A stretch of DNA of 64,000 nucleotides, taken from assembly GCA_013368325.1 (NCBI GenBank), contig JAACJK010000001.1:2852001-2916000 (forward strand), read 5' to 3'. The notes below the pieces were generated by a model. The model searched no databases and was not told the origin of the DNA. It saw only the letters and a list, made by a program, of their open reading frames with translations. Each line of letters starts with the position of its first letter. Positions within the stretch are counted from its first letter, which is position 1. The stretch comes from Ephemerocybe angulata (taxonomy: Eukaryota; Basidiomycota; Agaricomycetes; Agaricales; Psathyrellaceae). Positions 52,877 to 64,000 of the stretch are shown in pieces. The translations under genes were made by a program, and so were the position numbers.

Positions 52877-54154
52877 CTTGACTTGCAGGCAAGATTTAGA
52901 GGTTGCATTTCCTGGAACGGCGGGTTGGCCTCTTAAGTAGACATGAGAAAGAGGAGGTGGAGGGTGCAATAGAATAGGCTTCTTGAGATGGATGTATCAT
53001 GCGCATTCCCGGAGGCCAGCTCAAGGAGGCGGATATCGCACTCTTGTAATATCATGATATCATCGGACGCATCCTCGATTGCTCCCATGGTTGCAAGTCC
53101 CTAAAGGCCGGGCCGTTTGGGTGTCCAGCTAACGTACATGGTCCGCATGCAACCCTGAGGTTATATTTCCAGAGCTAGAGGGCCACCGATGCCTGAAAAC
53201 GAGGAGACAGGGTAAGAGGCCTACAACCAAGACATGAAACTTGGCCAGAAGTCGGGAACGAATGAACCCTTCCGTCGATTTTCCTTGTTTTTCGCTAGAA
53301 TTCATTCGTGGAGAGTTCAATGTTTGAACCCAGTATTTCCATTTGTTTCTCAGCAAAAATCTCGCGGAATGCGACCTCGGAGATTCGGAAATAGTTGGTC
53401 GACACCGACCCCCGTTACGGTGCTTCCCTCGTCACGCGAGCAATGTTTTACTTGTCCCGGGTGGTTAGAATACGTTGGCGATGCGGATCTATACAACCGT
53501 TGTGAGTGTTAGCCTATCCATGTGAACCAAGTCTTGAGCACTTCCGTCGCGAAGAGATATAGATGCTGAGTGCGCAGTATGTGTGGCCGGGCCGTTGAGG
53601 TCAGTAGCAGGGTCAAGTGGGCTAAAAATTGTAGCTGACCATTCATGAGCTATAGGAAGCGTCAATCTATGGGAATGATTCCTCTAGACTCTGAAAATGC
53701 ACAGCATATGATATCCTCTACGGCCCGTCAGAGAGCTGACGGCAAACTCATCATCAAGAGAAGAAACGCACCTCTCATAGTGTACACCACGTTCTTCTCC
53801 ATCTCTTTGCAGTCGGGACCAAAATAATACACCCACGCCGCGGAGGGAGGCACCGCACCCTCCCGGCGGCGACTCCAGACCTGTATCTCCCGTGCCACAC
53901 CGCCGCGCCGCCGCTCGACCCACATCGCGCATCGCACAGTGGCCCTGGGGCCCCATCGCGAAGGCGCTCAAGAACAAAGAGCCAACAGTGAGACTTGTTT
54001 CTCCTTCCAACAACCCAGCACTTGTTTCCTATCGCAGCGCATAGATAAAACCTTGCGAGCTCCATGTACCGTTATCATCATCGTCCATTGAGCGACATGA
54101 CACCGGGTCTTCGTAGTCCATTGCATTAGAGAGGCAAGGGTGGAAACACAGTAA
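52877..54154. other. Gene-free stretch
   Basis: Promoter of the pectin lyase and the 3' flank of copy 2 of the tandem family; the 54030-54150 part resembles the 3' flank of the upstream unit at 55830-55945. No additional gene was recognised. Confidence 0.5.
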
Positions 54155-55465
54155 CTACGAGGGGGTCTTCGTGGCGGTTGTGTCTGTTGAAGCACTGTCG
54201 CCCAGATACAGGTCCTCCAAGACCTTCAACGACGAGGGTGTGATAACTCCCTGCTTTCGTGCCCTATCCAGAGGCATGAACCAGTAGAAACTGGGTGATG
54301 TTCCCTGAGCTAGGTCACCCCCCTCCGGCAGACGAAATGGCACTTCGTCTGGACCCGCTGGGTCCAAAAGCTCGAGGATCCGGAGGACAAGCACGACTTC
54401 GCCCTGTTTCGCGCCGTGGAACATTTTGTTCGTCTCTGCCTTCTTCAGCTCATACCTGACGACAGCAGCTCCTAAAAAGACACTTGAGTGAGTTCTGACA
54501 TCTTGAGCATCAATAGAAGTATCATAATAGAGCGCCCACCTTGATACAATCTCCAATGCGCATCGAAACCTTCTACAGTTTCAGGCCTATCTCTCCAGTG
54601 CAGATTATATGCCACTTCAGAAGGTGGCATAATACATTCGTCGTGGATGAAAGCGAGAGGCAGACGTGTTACGGGCAGCTGGATGACAAAAGTATCCGAG
54701 ATGGTATCGAGGATGATCGACCTCCCTATTTTTTCCAAGGTAACCGCAGAAACACGCCGTGCAGTCTCGAGATCTCGAGTTGCATCAATGAGACCTTGGG
54801 ATAGAAGAAGCCGGCGGATGGGGTCGTACCGACGCGCAGAGTAAACCTGTAGCATGTGCATACGCCAAGGTTTGTGACCAGTGTGGTCTAACAAGTCCTT
54901 CCCATTTGCGAAGAGATCACCTGCCGAGCAAGATGCCAGTGCAGACCGCGAATCCACCACGCGAAATCTAATCTCCCCTGTGCCTGCAGGCAGGCCTGGC
55001 CTGCTGCAGTAGTAGAAAAAGCCTCTGGAGTTTGGGGGGAACGGGGTTTTCGTACAAAGGTAATCAAGCCTCATCCCGGCGGCTCCAAAGGAGACGCTGG
55101 GTAGGCAAGGCCCATTCAAGTCAACGATGTCCCGGGTGCTGAGGTGATTTGGATCCAGGTTGTTGACGGTGCGCTTTCGGCGGGCGCGCACAGCAGAATT
55201 CGTCATCGGGCGCAACAGCTGGATGCCTCCATGCATCTTCCTGGGCATTAATGCAGTGTTCAGAGAACAGCCGTAAAGCACTCCGGGTGTCACCAAGAGC
55301 CCCAGCGCCCTCGTTGGGATAGAGGGACCTGAGAAACGGATGGCATGTTGCTACATCCACCATAAAGTGTAGATTGCCGTCAGGACACCGCTTTCCACTT
55401 GTAACCGTCCATAGAGCAGAACATACCACGACTCGTCGAAGAGTGCTAGAAACGGGCTGGAGCAT
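54155..55465 (-). CDS. Tandem unknown family, copy 2
   Basis: Exons 55427-55465, 54540-55350 and 54155-54471 give 388 residues. First exon MLQPVSSTLRRVV. The body reads RTVNNLDPNHLSTRDIVDLN, RGFFYYCSRPGLPAGTGEIR, KPWRMHMLQVYSARRYDPIR and IILDTISDTFVIQLPVTRLP, LAFIHDECIMPPSEVAYNLH, then AAVVRYELKKAETNKMFHGA (KQGEVVLVLR) and ILELLDPAGPDEVPFRLPEG. Its intron positions and phases equal those of copies 1 and 4. It and copy 4 are most alike in the last exon, ending in a near-identical stretch (LLDPAGPDEVPFRLPEGGDL), which suggests more recent shared ancestry or gene conversion. No function known. Confidence 0.8.
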
Positions 55466-55954
55466 TGCCCGGCGGACTGGCCTAAGGAGGTGGTGGTGGA
55501 GGAATGAGTTCAACCATTTGGAGCCGGAAGTTTCTCGCGGTGCGAGCGTCTCTGGAAGCCCTTGCCAAACATACACAAAGGGGCAGCAAGCGCTCAACCG
55601 AGATTCAACGGGATTACTCTCTCGCTCACCAACGGCGCGGACTCCCAACTTATTCTCGGAATTGTCTTTATGTCTAATGGAACACATCTTCCTTTCAACT
55701 AGCCTTCTGGATCGCTTAGAAGGGATGGAGGGAGGAGCGGGACAGAAGAACACTGAGACTTCAGGAGTGTGGGCCGTCACTGCCAATGTACCCTGGGACG
55801 GCGAAGGAGCTATAAACCCACTATCGCTGCGCATGGTTAAAATCTTGCAAGCTCCATGCACCATTATCACCATCGTCAATTGGGCGACACGGCACCGGCG
55901 TCTTCAAGAATCAAAGTCCATCGCATTAGAGAGGCAAGGATAGAAACAAGGCAA
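55466..55954. other. Spacer between copies 2 and 3
   Basis: Includes the duplicated segment 55546-55727 and a 3' flank of copy 3 similar to that of copy 2. No gene in it. Confidence 0.6.
55546..55727. repeat. Duplicated upstream segment (pair of 50160-50346)
   Basis: Near-identical to 50160-50346 over about 180 bp. See that entry. Confidence 0.9.
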
Positions 55955-57306
55955 CTATGAGGGGAACATCTTGTCGGCCGTGTCTGGTGAAGCACTGTCG
56001 CCCAGATACAGGTCCTCCAAGATCTTCAGCGACGAGGGTGTGATAATTCCTTTCTTCCGTGCCCTATCCAGAGACATACTCCAGTATCGTCCCAGTCCTG
56101 CTCTCTGAGCTAGTTCGCCCCCATGCGACAGGTTAAACGGCACCCCATCGGGACCCAGCGGGTCCAAAAGCTCGAGGATCCGAAGGACAAGCACGACATC
56201 GCCTTCGTTCACTTTGTGAAATTCCTGGGTTCTCAGCACCTTCTTCAATTCAAACCTGACGACAGCGAACCCTGAAAAAAAGGAGAATGAATTATCAGGG
56301 TGGGCATATTGGAGGATGGTAAGTTCTTGGTGACTCGGAGAGGCGTCATAAACCTCACCTTTATACAGTCTCCAAAGTGCCTTGGAGCCTTCGATCGCAC
56401 CAGGCTGGTGTTTATCTCTCCAATATATATCCTGTGACACCATGAGGTGGCACGATGTATTCGTCATGGATGAAAGCAAGGCGGAGCGTGGAAATAGGCA
56501 GCTGGACCACAAAGGCATCCGAGATGGTATCGAGGATGACCGACCTCCCCATATTTTTCAAGGTAGGCGCAGAAACCCGTTGTTCAGCGTCGCGATCTTG
56601 AGATTCACTGATAAGACCTTGGGATCGAAGAAGCCGACGGATGGGGTCGTAAGCGCGTGTTGTGTAAAGCTGAAGCATGTGTATGTGCCAAGGTCTGTGG
56701 TCAGTGTGGTCCAGTAAGTCCTTCCCACTTGCGAAAAGGTCAGCTGCGGAATGGAATGTACATCCAGTGTCCACCACACGAAACCTAATCTCCCCGGCGC
56801 CTGCAGGTAGACCCGGCCTTTTGTGAAGGTAGAAAAAGCCTTTGGAACCTTGAGGGAATGGGATCAACGGGAAATGGTAGAAAAGCTGCCGGCTCCTGAA
56901 GGTTCCAAATTTGACGGAAACTCCATTGGGCCCATGTAGGTCAATAATGTCTGAGATGTCTAGATAATTTGGATCCAGGTTCTTGACGATGCGGTTTACG
57001 GGGCGGCCCCGAACACCGTGTTGAACAGCAGAACTGGACATCGGGCGCAACAGTCGAGTGCTTCCATACGTCTTCCGGGGCGTTGATGCAGTGCTCAGAG
57101 AGCAGTCGTGAGGCACTCCGGGTGTTACCAAGAGCCCCAGCGCACTCGTCGGGATAGAGGAACCTGAGAAACGGATGGCATTGACATGTTGCTACATCCG
57201 CCATAAAGTGTAAATTGCCATCAGGACACCGCTTTCCACTTGTGATCGTCCATAGAGCAGAACATACCACGACTCGTCGGAACGTGCTAGAAACGGGCTG
57301 GAGCAT
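55955..57306 (-). pseudogene. Tandem unknown family, copy 3, frameshifted
   Basis: Exons correspond to 57268-57306, 56359-57191 and 55955-56271, but exon 2 is 833 nt, i.e. two bases short of the frame kept by copies 1, 2 and 4. The shift lies between codons for VPP and WRD (56420-56450): copies 1, 2 and 4 have eight codons there, copy 3 has 22 nt. The frame then ends HGVTGYILER and stop. The alternative frame restores QDIYWRDKHQPGAIEGSKAL and, after the intron, FAVVRFELKKVLRTQEFHKV. Upstream parts are intact (RPVNRIVKNLDPNYLDISDI; RPWHIHMLQLYTTRAYDPIR). Either a recent pseudogene or a truncated variant; sequence error cannot be excluded. Confidence 0.75.
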
Positions 57307-57702
57307 CGCCCGGCGGACTGGCCTGAGGAGGTCGTGGTGGAGGAATGAGTTCAACCATTCGGAGTTTCTCGCTGTGCGAGCGCCTCCGGAAGCCCTTGCC
57401 AAACATCCACAAAGGCTCAGCAAGCGCTCAGTCAAGACTCAAGTACTCAACCGTCATAGAGGTGACACTGGTGCACGACTGGAAGTCAGAAGTTTGAACT
57501 CGAAATCGCCAGTCCCCAGTAAGTCCCCTCCCTCAATCACTCCTGTAGCCACACCTAAGGCCGTTCACTCTCCGCATGGCACCCTTTATTAAATTGATCA
57601 CCTTCGTCACGATCGCCGAGAACCATTCGTGAGTTACAAATCCAATGCTGTTCAAAGACCATCATATTTTATATAAACAGGGAGGGAGAGAAAACACAGT
57701 TG
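57307..57702. other. Spacer between copies 3 and 4
   Basis: 5' flank of copy 3, with only the first part (near 57385-57425) resembling the repeated upstream segment, and the 3' flank of copy 4. Confidence 0.5.
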
Positions 57703-59017
57703 CTACGAATGTCCCTTCGTGGGGGTCGTCTCTGTTGAAGCTCTGTCGTTCAGATACAGCTCCTCCAAGATCTTCAACGACGAGGGCGTGATAATTCCCT
57801 GCTTCCGTGCCGTATCCAGAGGCATAAACCAGTAGAAACTGGGTGATCCTCCCTGAGCTAGGTCACCACCCTCCGGCAGACGAAACGGCACTTCGTCTGG
57901 ACCCGCTGGGTCCAAAAGCTCGAGGATCCGGAGGACAAGCACGACTTCGCCCTGCTTCGCGCCGTGGAACATTTTGTTCGTCTCTGCCTTCTTCAGCTCA
58001 TACCTGACGACGGCAGCTCCTAAAAAGACAGTTGAGTGAGTTCTGACATCTTGAGTACCAATAGAAGTATCATAATAGAGCGCCCACCTTGATACTCTCT
58101 CCAACGCGCATCGGAACCTTCTACAGTTTCATGCCTATCTCTCCAATGCAATTTATATGCCACTTGAGAAGCTGGCACAATGCATTCGTCATGGATGAAA
58201 GCAAGACAGAGCGTCATAATAGGCAGCTGGATGACAAAGGCATCCGAGATGGTGTCAAGGATGATCGACTTCCCTACTCTCTCGAAGCCAGCCACAGAAA
58301 ACTTCTGTTCAGCCTCGCGATCTCGAGCTAAATCAATGAGACCTTGGGATAGAAGAAGCCGGCGGATGGGGTCGTAGTTACGCGTGGAGTAAATCTGTAG
58401 CATGTGTATTCGCCAAGGTTTGTGACCGGTGCGGTCTAACAAGTCCCTCCCATTTGCGAAAAGATAAGCTGCCGAATGGGATGCAGACCGAGAATCCACC
58501 ACGCGAAACCTAATCTCCCCTGTGCCTGTTGGCAGGCCTGGCCTGCTGTGGTAGTAGAAAAAGCCTCGGGCGTGTGGGGGGAATGGGGTCGTTGAACGGG
58601 CAGCGTTAGAGTAAACAATCCTGCTCCTGGAAGCTCCAAAGAAGGGATAGAGCTGGGTGGACCCATTTAAGTCAATAATGTCTGACATATTGAGGCGTTT
58701 TGGATCCAGGTTGTTGACGGTGCGCTTTTGGCGGCGGCGCACAACTTTGTGTTCAACAGCAGAACTGGACATCGGGCGCAACAACTGGATCCTTCCACAC
58801 GTCTTCCGGGGCGTTGATGTAGTGTTCACAGAACAGCCGTGGAGCACTCTGCGTGTCACCAAGAGTCCCAGGGCCCTTGTCGAGGTAGAGGGACCTGAGA
58901 AACGGGCATTCTGCTACAAACATTGTGGATTTGTCGGCGACCATTTCTAGGTTGTAAACCCCATCTGACGGAACATACCAAGGCTCGTTGGAGAGCGCTG
59001 GGAACGCGCTGGAGCAT
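57703..59017 (-). CDS. Tandem unknown family, copy 4
   Basis: Exons 58979-59017, 58088-58913 and 57703-58019 give 393 residues. First exon MLQRVPSALQRAL. The body reads KRTVNNLDPKRLNMSDIIDL, RGFFYYHSRPGLPTGTGEIR, KPWRIHMLQIYSTRNYDPIR, SIILDTISDAFVIQLPIMTL, then LAFIHDECIVPASQVAYKLH and AAVVRYELKKAETNKMFHGA. It is the most upstream of the four genes in their common direction. The acceptor of intron 1 (TAG at 58914-58916) is set by matching the other copies. No signal peptide, membrane span or known motif; unknown function. Confidence 0.8.
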
Positions 59018-60049
59018 CGCCCGTCGGAGCGTCGCGTGGGCAGGTGGTGGTGGTGGTGGTAGTGGTGATAGTTTTGGCAACGAAGTTCGGAGTTTGTCGA
59101 CTCTGTCACCACGCGCACGTTGAGCGCCTCTGGAAGCCCTTGCCAAACATCCACAAAGGTAAGCAAGCGCTTGGTAACATAAAAGCCTCGAGCACTTCCA
59201 AACCTCGAGTCTCGAAATCACCAGTCTCCATAGTCACTAGGAAGAGAAAGAGGATACATACAAAATACCCAGGTCCAGGCAGCTATGTACACGTCTCTAA
59301 ATAACAATTAACGAGAACACCCAAAGGTAATAATCATTACAGTACAAACACACAACACGAACGTCGAAGGGAAAAAGAAGAGATGGTTCAAACTTGACAC
59401 AGAATTGAATGAAAGGTGACGGAGAGAGGGAGGGGTCATAATTATCGTGATCGAGAACATAAGTACCTAAACTGAAGAAGGGGTGTACAAGATATAGTTA
59501 CAGGAGATCGAGAAGGGAAAAACAACGCGAAAAGCGCCACGGCACGAAGGGCCTCCGAAGCCGAGCAACGCAAGAGGCTCCCGCCGGCCGCAGCAGGGAA
59601 AAGTAAAAAGCCACAGCGTCCTCGCCTTCTTCACCTACCCGGCATCAAGGCTGGGAAGAAACCATATGTACAGAAGAGAAAGTTGTAACAAAAACGAAGG
59701 TGGGAGATGATGCGGAGGGATGATGGGGATGATGATGGATGATGATGATCGTCAAGAACTTTGCGTGCGCGCGGGGCTGCGCTCCTCGACCACAAGGAGG
59801 TATGTGAGGATGCCCCTGGAGAGCCCTGCAGGGCCCTTGCACACGCGAATTAAGAGGCTATTGGTCATGCCCGTGCGAATAATAAGATAATGATAAGAAG
59901 CCTGAGGAAGTAATGGAAAACAGTAAAAACACAAAGGAGACGAACAGAACAGTGATATCGGAGACGCGGGGTAACGAGCAGCAAACGGCCGGAGGGACGA
60001 AGCTTATGCGGCTTCCAGGTATACAAGGGGTATACTCGCCATATCATGA
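59018..60049. other. Gene-free stretch
   Basis: 5' flank of copy 4 (with a tggtggtggtggtggt run near 59044) and the 3' UTR of the G-alpha gene. ORFs here are short; the ATGATG-rich tract near 59718-59752 is low complexity. Confidence 0.5.
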
Positions 60050-62202
60050 TCAAACGAGCGCGGCGGACTGCAGGTATCCTCTGAAAATGGAATCTCGCAC
60101 TTTGGAAGCAAAGTGATCGTCAGTCAGACGCTCAATTCGTGTCAGCATGATGTCAGAAGCACTCACCATTTCCAATAATGCGCTGGGTAGCTTTGGTATC
60201 CTGAGAAAAGGAGGTGATTATCAGTCATCGGCGCTCTCATTAACGGGGAAGGATACGCACGACAACGCTGGTGAAATGGGTGTAGAGGACTCGGCGATTT
60301 TCATTGTTTTTCCGATGCACTTGGAGGAAGTGCGCACGGAAGTATTGCACAACCGTTTCATAGTCGTTTGAGCGATCTCCGAAAGACGTGATGCTGCGAA
60401 TGATGAGAAAGAGGAGAAGCAGGCAGGTCGTATGGACGTACTATTTCTTCACCCTCAGACCACGGTCCAGCTTCGCTCGCAATAGATCCGTCTTATCTGG
60501 AAAACAAGTCAGCCGAGGTTCTGATAACCAACGAATGTAAATGACATACTCAAGAACAGAACAAGATGGACGTTTTTCAACAGGGCGTTGGAACAGATTT
60601 GGGTGAACAGCTGCAGCGAGTCGTCAATCCTATTTGTTCTGGGATCTTCCTCGAGATACTATCCAATTAATCTTATCAGTTTCAAATTACAGCCGCACGG
60701 GGAGATCGGCCGCATACCTGATCAAATGCGCTAACAGGCGCCACGAATATGATAGCATTGGCATCGTCAAAGTAGGGAACCCAAGTATGCCGTTGCCCAC
60801 GCGCTCCTCCGACGTCGAAGAGATGCCAGGTAACGTTTTTGCCGTGGAGGTTCACGTCGAACGTGTGCTCCGCAACTCCCATTGTCTGTATACGAGCATG
60901 AAGAATATCATCTGGAAGCCTTGCGTGAGTGCGATCACGGGTCGGCATGAGAGGAACATACCAGTAGAGGGAATGTATTCTGGGGCGGCCACTCGATGAA
61001 TGTGTCGCAGGAAGCTAGGGCATGATGAGTCCGGGCCTCTCTCCAACGCAAAGGGACAGATGACTTACAATTCCGACCACTCGTCAAGCTTGAGCTTTCG
61101 TTTCGCCATCAAGCCCTTGACAGTCGGGTGGTTCCACAGCTCCTGGATGTCATTCTCGCACAACTGCAGCATCCTCCCAATCTCCTTCACAAGCGGGTCC
61201 TGCTGTTCATCCGCGCCTTCCCTCGCATAGCGCTCATCCTCGCTCGACGGCCGCTTCCTGATGCGGCCCAGCGCGCTTTCGACGGTGCGCGACTGCCACC
61301 CGCTCCGAACGAAGACCGAGCCCTTCCCAGAGCCCGAGACAGTGATGCCCCCGCTCAGCCTATCAGCCAGCTGCTCGTCGGTGGCGATCAACGGCGACAG
61401 ACGCCGTCGTAAGTTGGCGATCTGTACGGCGCCGCCGTCGCGCGGCTCCAAGCGGATGGGGCTGGGGCTGACATCCATCGGCGAGGGCGAGGGCGACCCT
61501 GAATCATTGCCACCAAACCCGCCACGCCGGCTCGAGTGGGACTGGTTCGAATCGTCTCCGGGCGACTCGACCCCGTCCAGGCTGTCGTCCCAGTTCTCGA
61601 GAATAGCGAGTATGTGCTTAAGCGAGTGCACAACGTTGAAGTAGATCACGGTCGTCCACGACGCCCGCTCCTGGTTCAGCGAGTTGGGATTGTACATGAG
61701 CTGAAACTGCTTCTGCAGCGTCGACTTGCCGCTCTCTGCCTGCCCGAGCAAAAGGAGCTGGGGAGGGGGCGGCGGCGTTTCAGGTGGTCAGTATATGCGG
61801 TCGAGTTCTGTGCGGAGAGTCCCCGCGCACCTTGACATCGCCTTTGCGGCGCTTCAAGCGCTCCCTCTCCTCTCTGAGGTCGTCGTCAATCTGCTCCGAG
61901 ATGCGTTTCGCCTCTGCCTCGGAGGCGAGCCGCACGGCGCGCTCATGCTCTGTCTCGGAGGGCGAGGGCTTGAGGGCGGCCGTGATGGGGTCGTCCTGGC
62001 TGTACAGCGACGGCGTGCGGATCATCAGAGGCGTGCGGTGTGTGGAGGGCGTCGGGGACGATGGCGACGATGGTGGGACGGCGGCGGGGGTGGTGGTGGT
62101 AGAGGAGAAAGAAGAGTTGGCCCGGGGATGCAGCAGATCCAAGGTACAGAGGCCGGAATTCGATTTATTCTGCGCCATCTTGTTGCTTAATTCCGGTCTC
62201 AT
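60050..62202 (-). CDS. Atypical large G-protein alpha subunit
   Basis: Nine exons: 61831-62202, 61069-61757, 60962-61014, 60718-60911, 60550-60658, 60442-60496, 60261-60393, 60167-60200 and 60050-60099, 562 residues (554 from the better-context ATG at 62178). G1 P-loop LLLLGQAESGKSTLQKQFQL; switch I HARIQTMG (Arg and Thr kept); G3 LFDVGGARGQRHTW; G4 LFLNKTDLL; G5 TSVVDTKATQ. A Ser/Asp/Pro-rich insert of about 160 residues splits the helical domain. The N-terminus lacks MGxxxS for myristoylation, so membrane attachment is unclear, and no C-terminal Cys is seen. G3 has Ala in place of the GTP-hydrolysing Gln (GCG at 60802-60804). The family signals from GPCRs (pheromone, nutrients); the partner is unknown. 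Confidence 0.92.
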
Positions 62203-62276
62203 CAGAGCGTGACATCACTGTCACGGACCTTCCTTCCCTGCCGCCATAAGCGGAGCGCTGCAGCCTCCCCCCAATC

Positions 62277-63006
62277 ATGTCCGTCACCTTGCACACAAAC
62301 TATGGCGATATCAAGGTATGTATTGCCCGGAGAAACTGCCTAAGGACAGCTCTAACAGCCTGTATAGATCGAAGTATTCTGCGAAGCGGTGCCCAAGACA
62401 GCAGAGGTAACGCTCCCGATGCATACCAGCCCAAACCGCACTAACAGCAGTGCAGAACTTCCTCGCGCTCTGCGCCTCAGGCTACTACAACGGCTGCATA
62501 TTCCACCGCAATATAAAAACGTTCATCGTGCAGACGGGCGATCCAACCGGGACAGGCAAGAACGGGGAGAGCATCTGGGGAAGCCCCTTCGAGGACGAAA
62601 TTCGCTCGACGCTCAAAGTAAGATCCTCCTTCGCGTGCTGCATGGCATGCTTCCATCCTGGCGCACCCTCTGATCCGCACGCCTACGTCTAGTTCAATGC
62701 CCGAGGAATCGTCGCGATGGCCAACTCGGGACGCGACTCTAATAAATCGCAGTTCTTCATCACCTACGCGAAGCAACCTCATTTGGACGGCAACAACACC
62801 ATCTTTGGCAAGGTCATTGACGGCCTTGACACCCTCGAGGCCATCGAGCGCGTCCCAGTCAACAACAAGAACAGGCCCCTGCAGGAGATCAAGCTCACGA
62901 GCGTATGTTCATTGTCTGTTACTCGGGACATGGCTCACCGGTGTTGCTACAGGTTACGATTCACGCGAACCCAATAGCGGACGCTGTCATCGCAGGCCGA
63001 CGATGA
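62277..63006 (+). CDS. Peptidyl-prolyl isomerase, cyclophilin type (PPIL3-like)
   Basis: Exons 62277-62315, 62368-62406, 62456-62617, 62693-62902 and 62953-63006 give 167 residues. The domain reads [60 protein letters not shown] (with the active-site Arg in FHR and Gln in VQTGD), [40 protein letters not shown] and a C-term VTIHANPIA. This order, the FHRNIK and GTGKNG segments and the HANP end match PPIL3, a spliceosome-linked cyclophilin. It is divergent from the G-alpha gene with a 74-bp gap, so they may share a promoter. Confidence 0.95.
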
Positions 63007-63282
63007 GTAGCCTCGTTCACGCTTTCATTACTTGGCGCTATCATAGATCGACAGCAGGCCAACCTATCACCATCACGTCCTCCCATCTTGAAGCAAGAAG
63101 CAGAGCGCCGAGCCAACCGACTGCACGACGCGACAGGGATGCCTACCAGATGCACTATCCACGACGGGCTGATAGCCTAATCACGTCTCTAGCTGAATCC
63201 CTCTACCAGGTACCCAGAAAGGTTTGCACGAGAGGACGAACGGTTCACTATTTGTATTATACACACACACCCAATATCCATG

Positions 63283-63921
63283 TCACCGCTTGATAAACCC
63301 AACAAGCTCTTTCTGCAACTCCTTCTGCCGCCTGGCCTTCTCAAGGTCATCGACGCTTCTCAGATCATACACAATGTCGCGTGTCTTGCCAAAGTACACC
63401 TAGTCGCGGCGAGGGAGAAGGAGAAGGAAAGGAAAGGAAAGCTTGTTTAGCAGCTGTGCGAAGCGGAGACGAAGAGAAGGGAAGCGAGCGGGGCATCCAC
63501 AAACGCACCTCTTGCAGCAAGTTCCGCATCTTGATCTCCATCTCCTCAATCATCTTCCCCGTATTGGTAATATGCGACGCAGCGTCCTGTATCGGCCAAT
63601 CCTGCTCGGTCTATTGCGAACCCCACCAGTCAATTAGCCTTCCTAAGTACCAAAAGCGCACCACCTCACACCGTCCGTGAAAAGTACGCACCTGCCTCGT
63701 CATGCTCCCGCTAAGCGTGATCTCCCCGTCCGTCTTCAAGCCCTCAGGGCCCTTCTCCTTGTCCCCGCTGGAACCAGAGCCGCTCCCGCGGCGCGTGACG
63801 AGCTGTAGCATCACCGTCGACGTGAGCTTATAGTGCGCCTGCCGCCCGCGCTCGACGGTCTCGAAGACGTGTATCGAGTCCCAGGACCCGGACGGCTCGA
63901 GTTGCGTGCCAGGGGCCATCG
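63283..63921 (-). CDS. F-actin capping protein beta subunit, C-terminal part
   Basis: Three exons seen, 63692-63921, 63509-63610 and 63283-63399; the 5' part of the gene runs past the window end. Translation: [44 protein letters not shown], then [20 protein letters not shown] and [20 protein letters not shown] (RDIVYDLRS). These match CapZ-beta, including the C-terminal tentacle [18 protein letters not shown] that caps barbed ends. A Gly/Ser/Lys-rich insert ([16 protein letters not shown]) sits in the loop before SGSMTRQ. The first visible exon begins at acceptor 63922 (GGCAG). Housekeeping actin regulator. Confidence 0.92.
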
Positions 63922-64000
63922 CTGCCAGACATCAAGATGAAGGGCGATTAGCTTGAGCCTCATGGAGGAGCTGAGATGAAGTGAGGCGAGAGAAGAGGGA

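Overview
This window is nuclear DNA from a filamentous basidiomycete, most likely an Agaricomycete. Most genes are broken by short (about 46-90 nt) GT-AG introns, some with only micro-exons between them. The gene content also fits: an expanded small cysteine-rich secreted family, F-box/leucine-rich-type proteins, an atypical large G-protein alpha subunit, a PL1 pectin lyase with many small exons, and a lineage-type tandem gene family of unknown function. All gene models were assembled by hand from open frames, splice sites and phase. Exon sums were checked to be divisible by three, except where a frameshift is reported, for the pectin lyase (not fully resolved), and for the two genes cut by the window edges.

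Layout. 1-10 kb: 3' end of a vacuolar-type amino acid transporter, a small hydrophilic protein, a long disordered protein with a peroxiredoxin-like (AhpC/TSA) domain, a small secreted protein, a U6 snRNA and a bHLH transcription factor. 10-24 kb: gene-poor DNA holding a cluster of five paralogous CFEM-like, probably GPI-anchored secreted proteins (four on +, one on -), another secreted protein, a perfect-looking foldback repeat and a membrane-anchored metallophosphatase. 24-27.7 kb: no protein genes, but an intron-containing tRNA-Pro(CGG), a broken tRNA-Pro copy, a detached tRNA 3' half and a minisatellite. 27.7-48.5 kb: housekeeping and regulatory genes (F-box protein, cytochrome b5-like protein, large RS-rich protein, peroxisomal enoyl-CoA isomerase/hydratase, frameshifted F-box gene plus an orphan tail, RAI1/DXO nuclease, Whi5-like protein, HINT hydrolase, PalI/SUR7 membrane protein, DUF427 protein). 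48.7-59 kb: four tandem copies of one unknown gene family on the - strand (one frameshifted), with a pectin lyase between copies 1 and 2. 59-64 kb: G-alpha subunit, PPIL3-type cyclophilin, and the 3' end of F-actin capping protein beta.

The most notable items are the four-copy unknown family with its flanks duplicated along with the genes, the G-alpha whose switch II catalytic glutamine is replaced by alanine, the five-gene CFEM-like cluster, and the apparent 6-nt and 3-nt exons of the pectin lyase. No prokaryotic-type operons, CRISPR arrays or intact transposons were seen.
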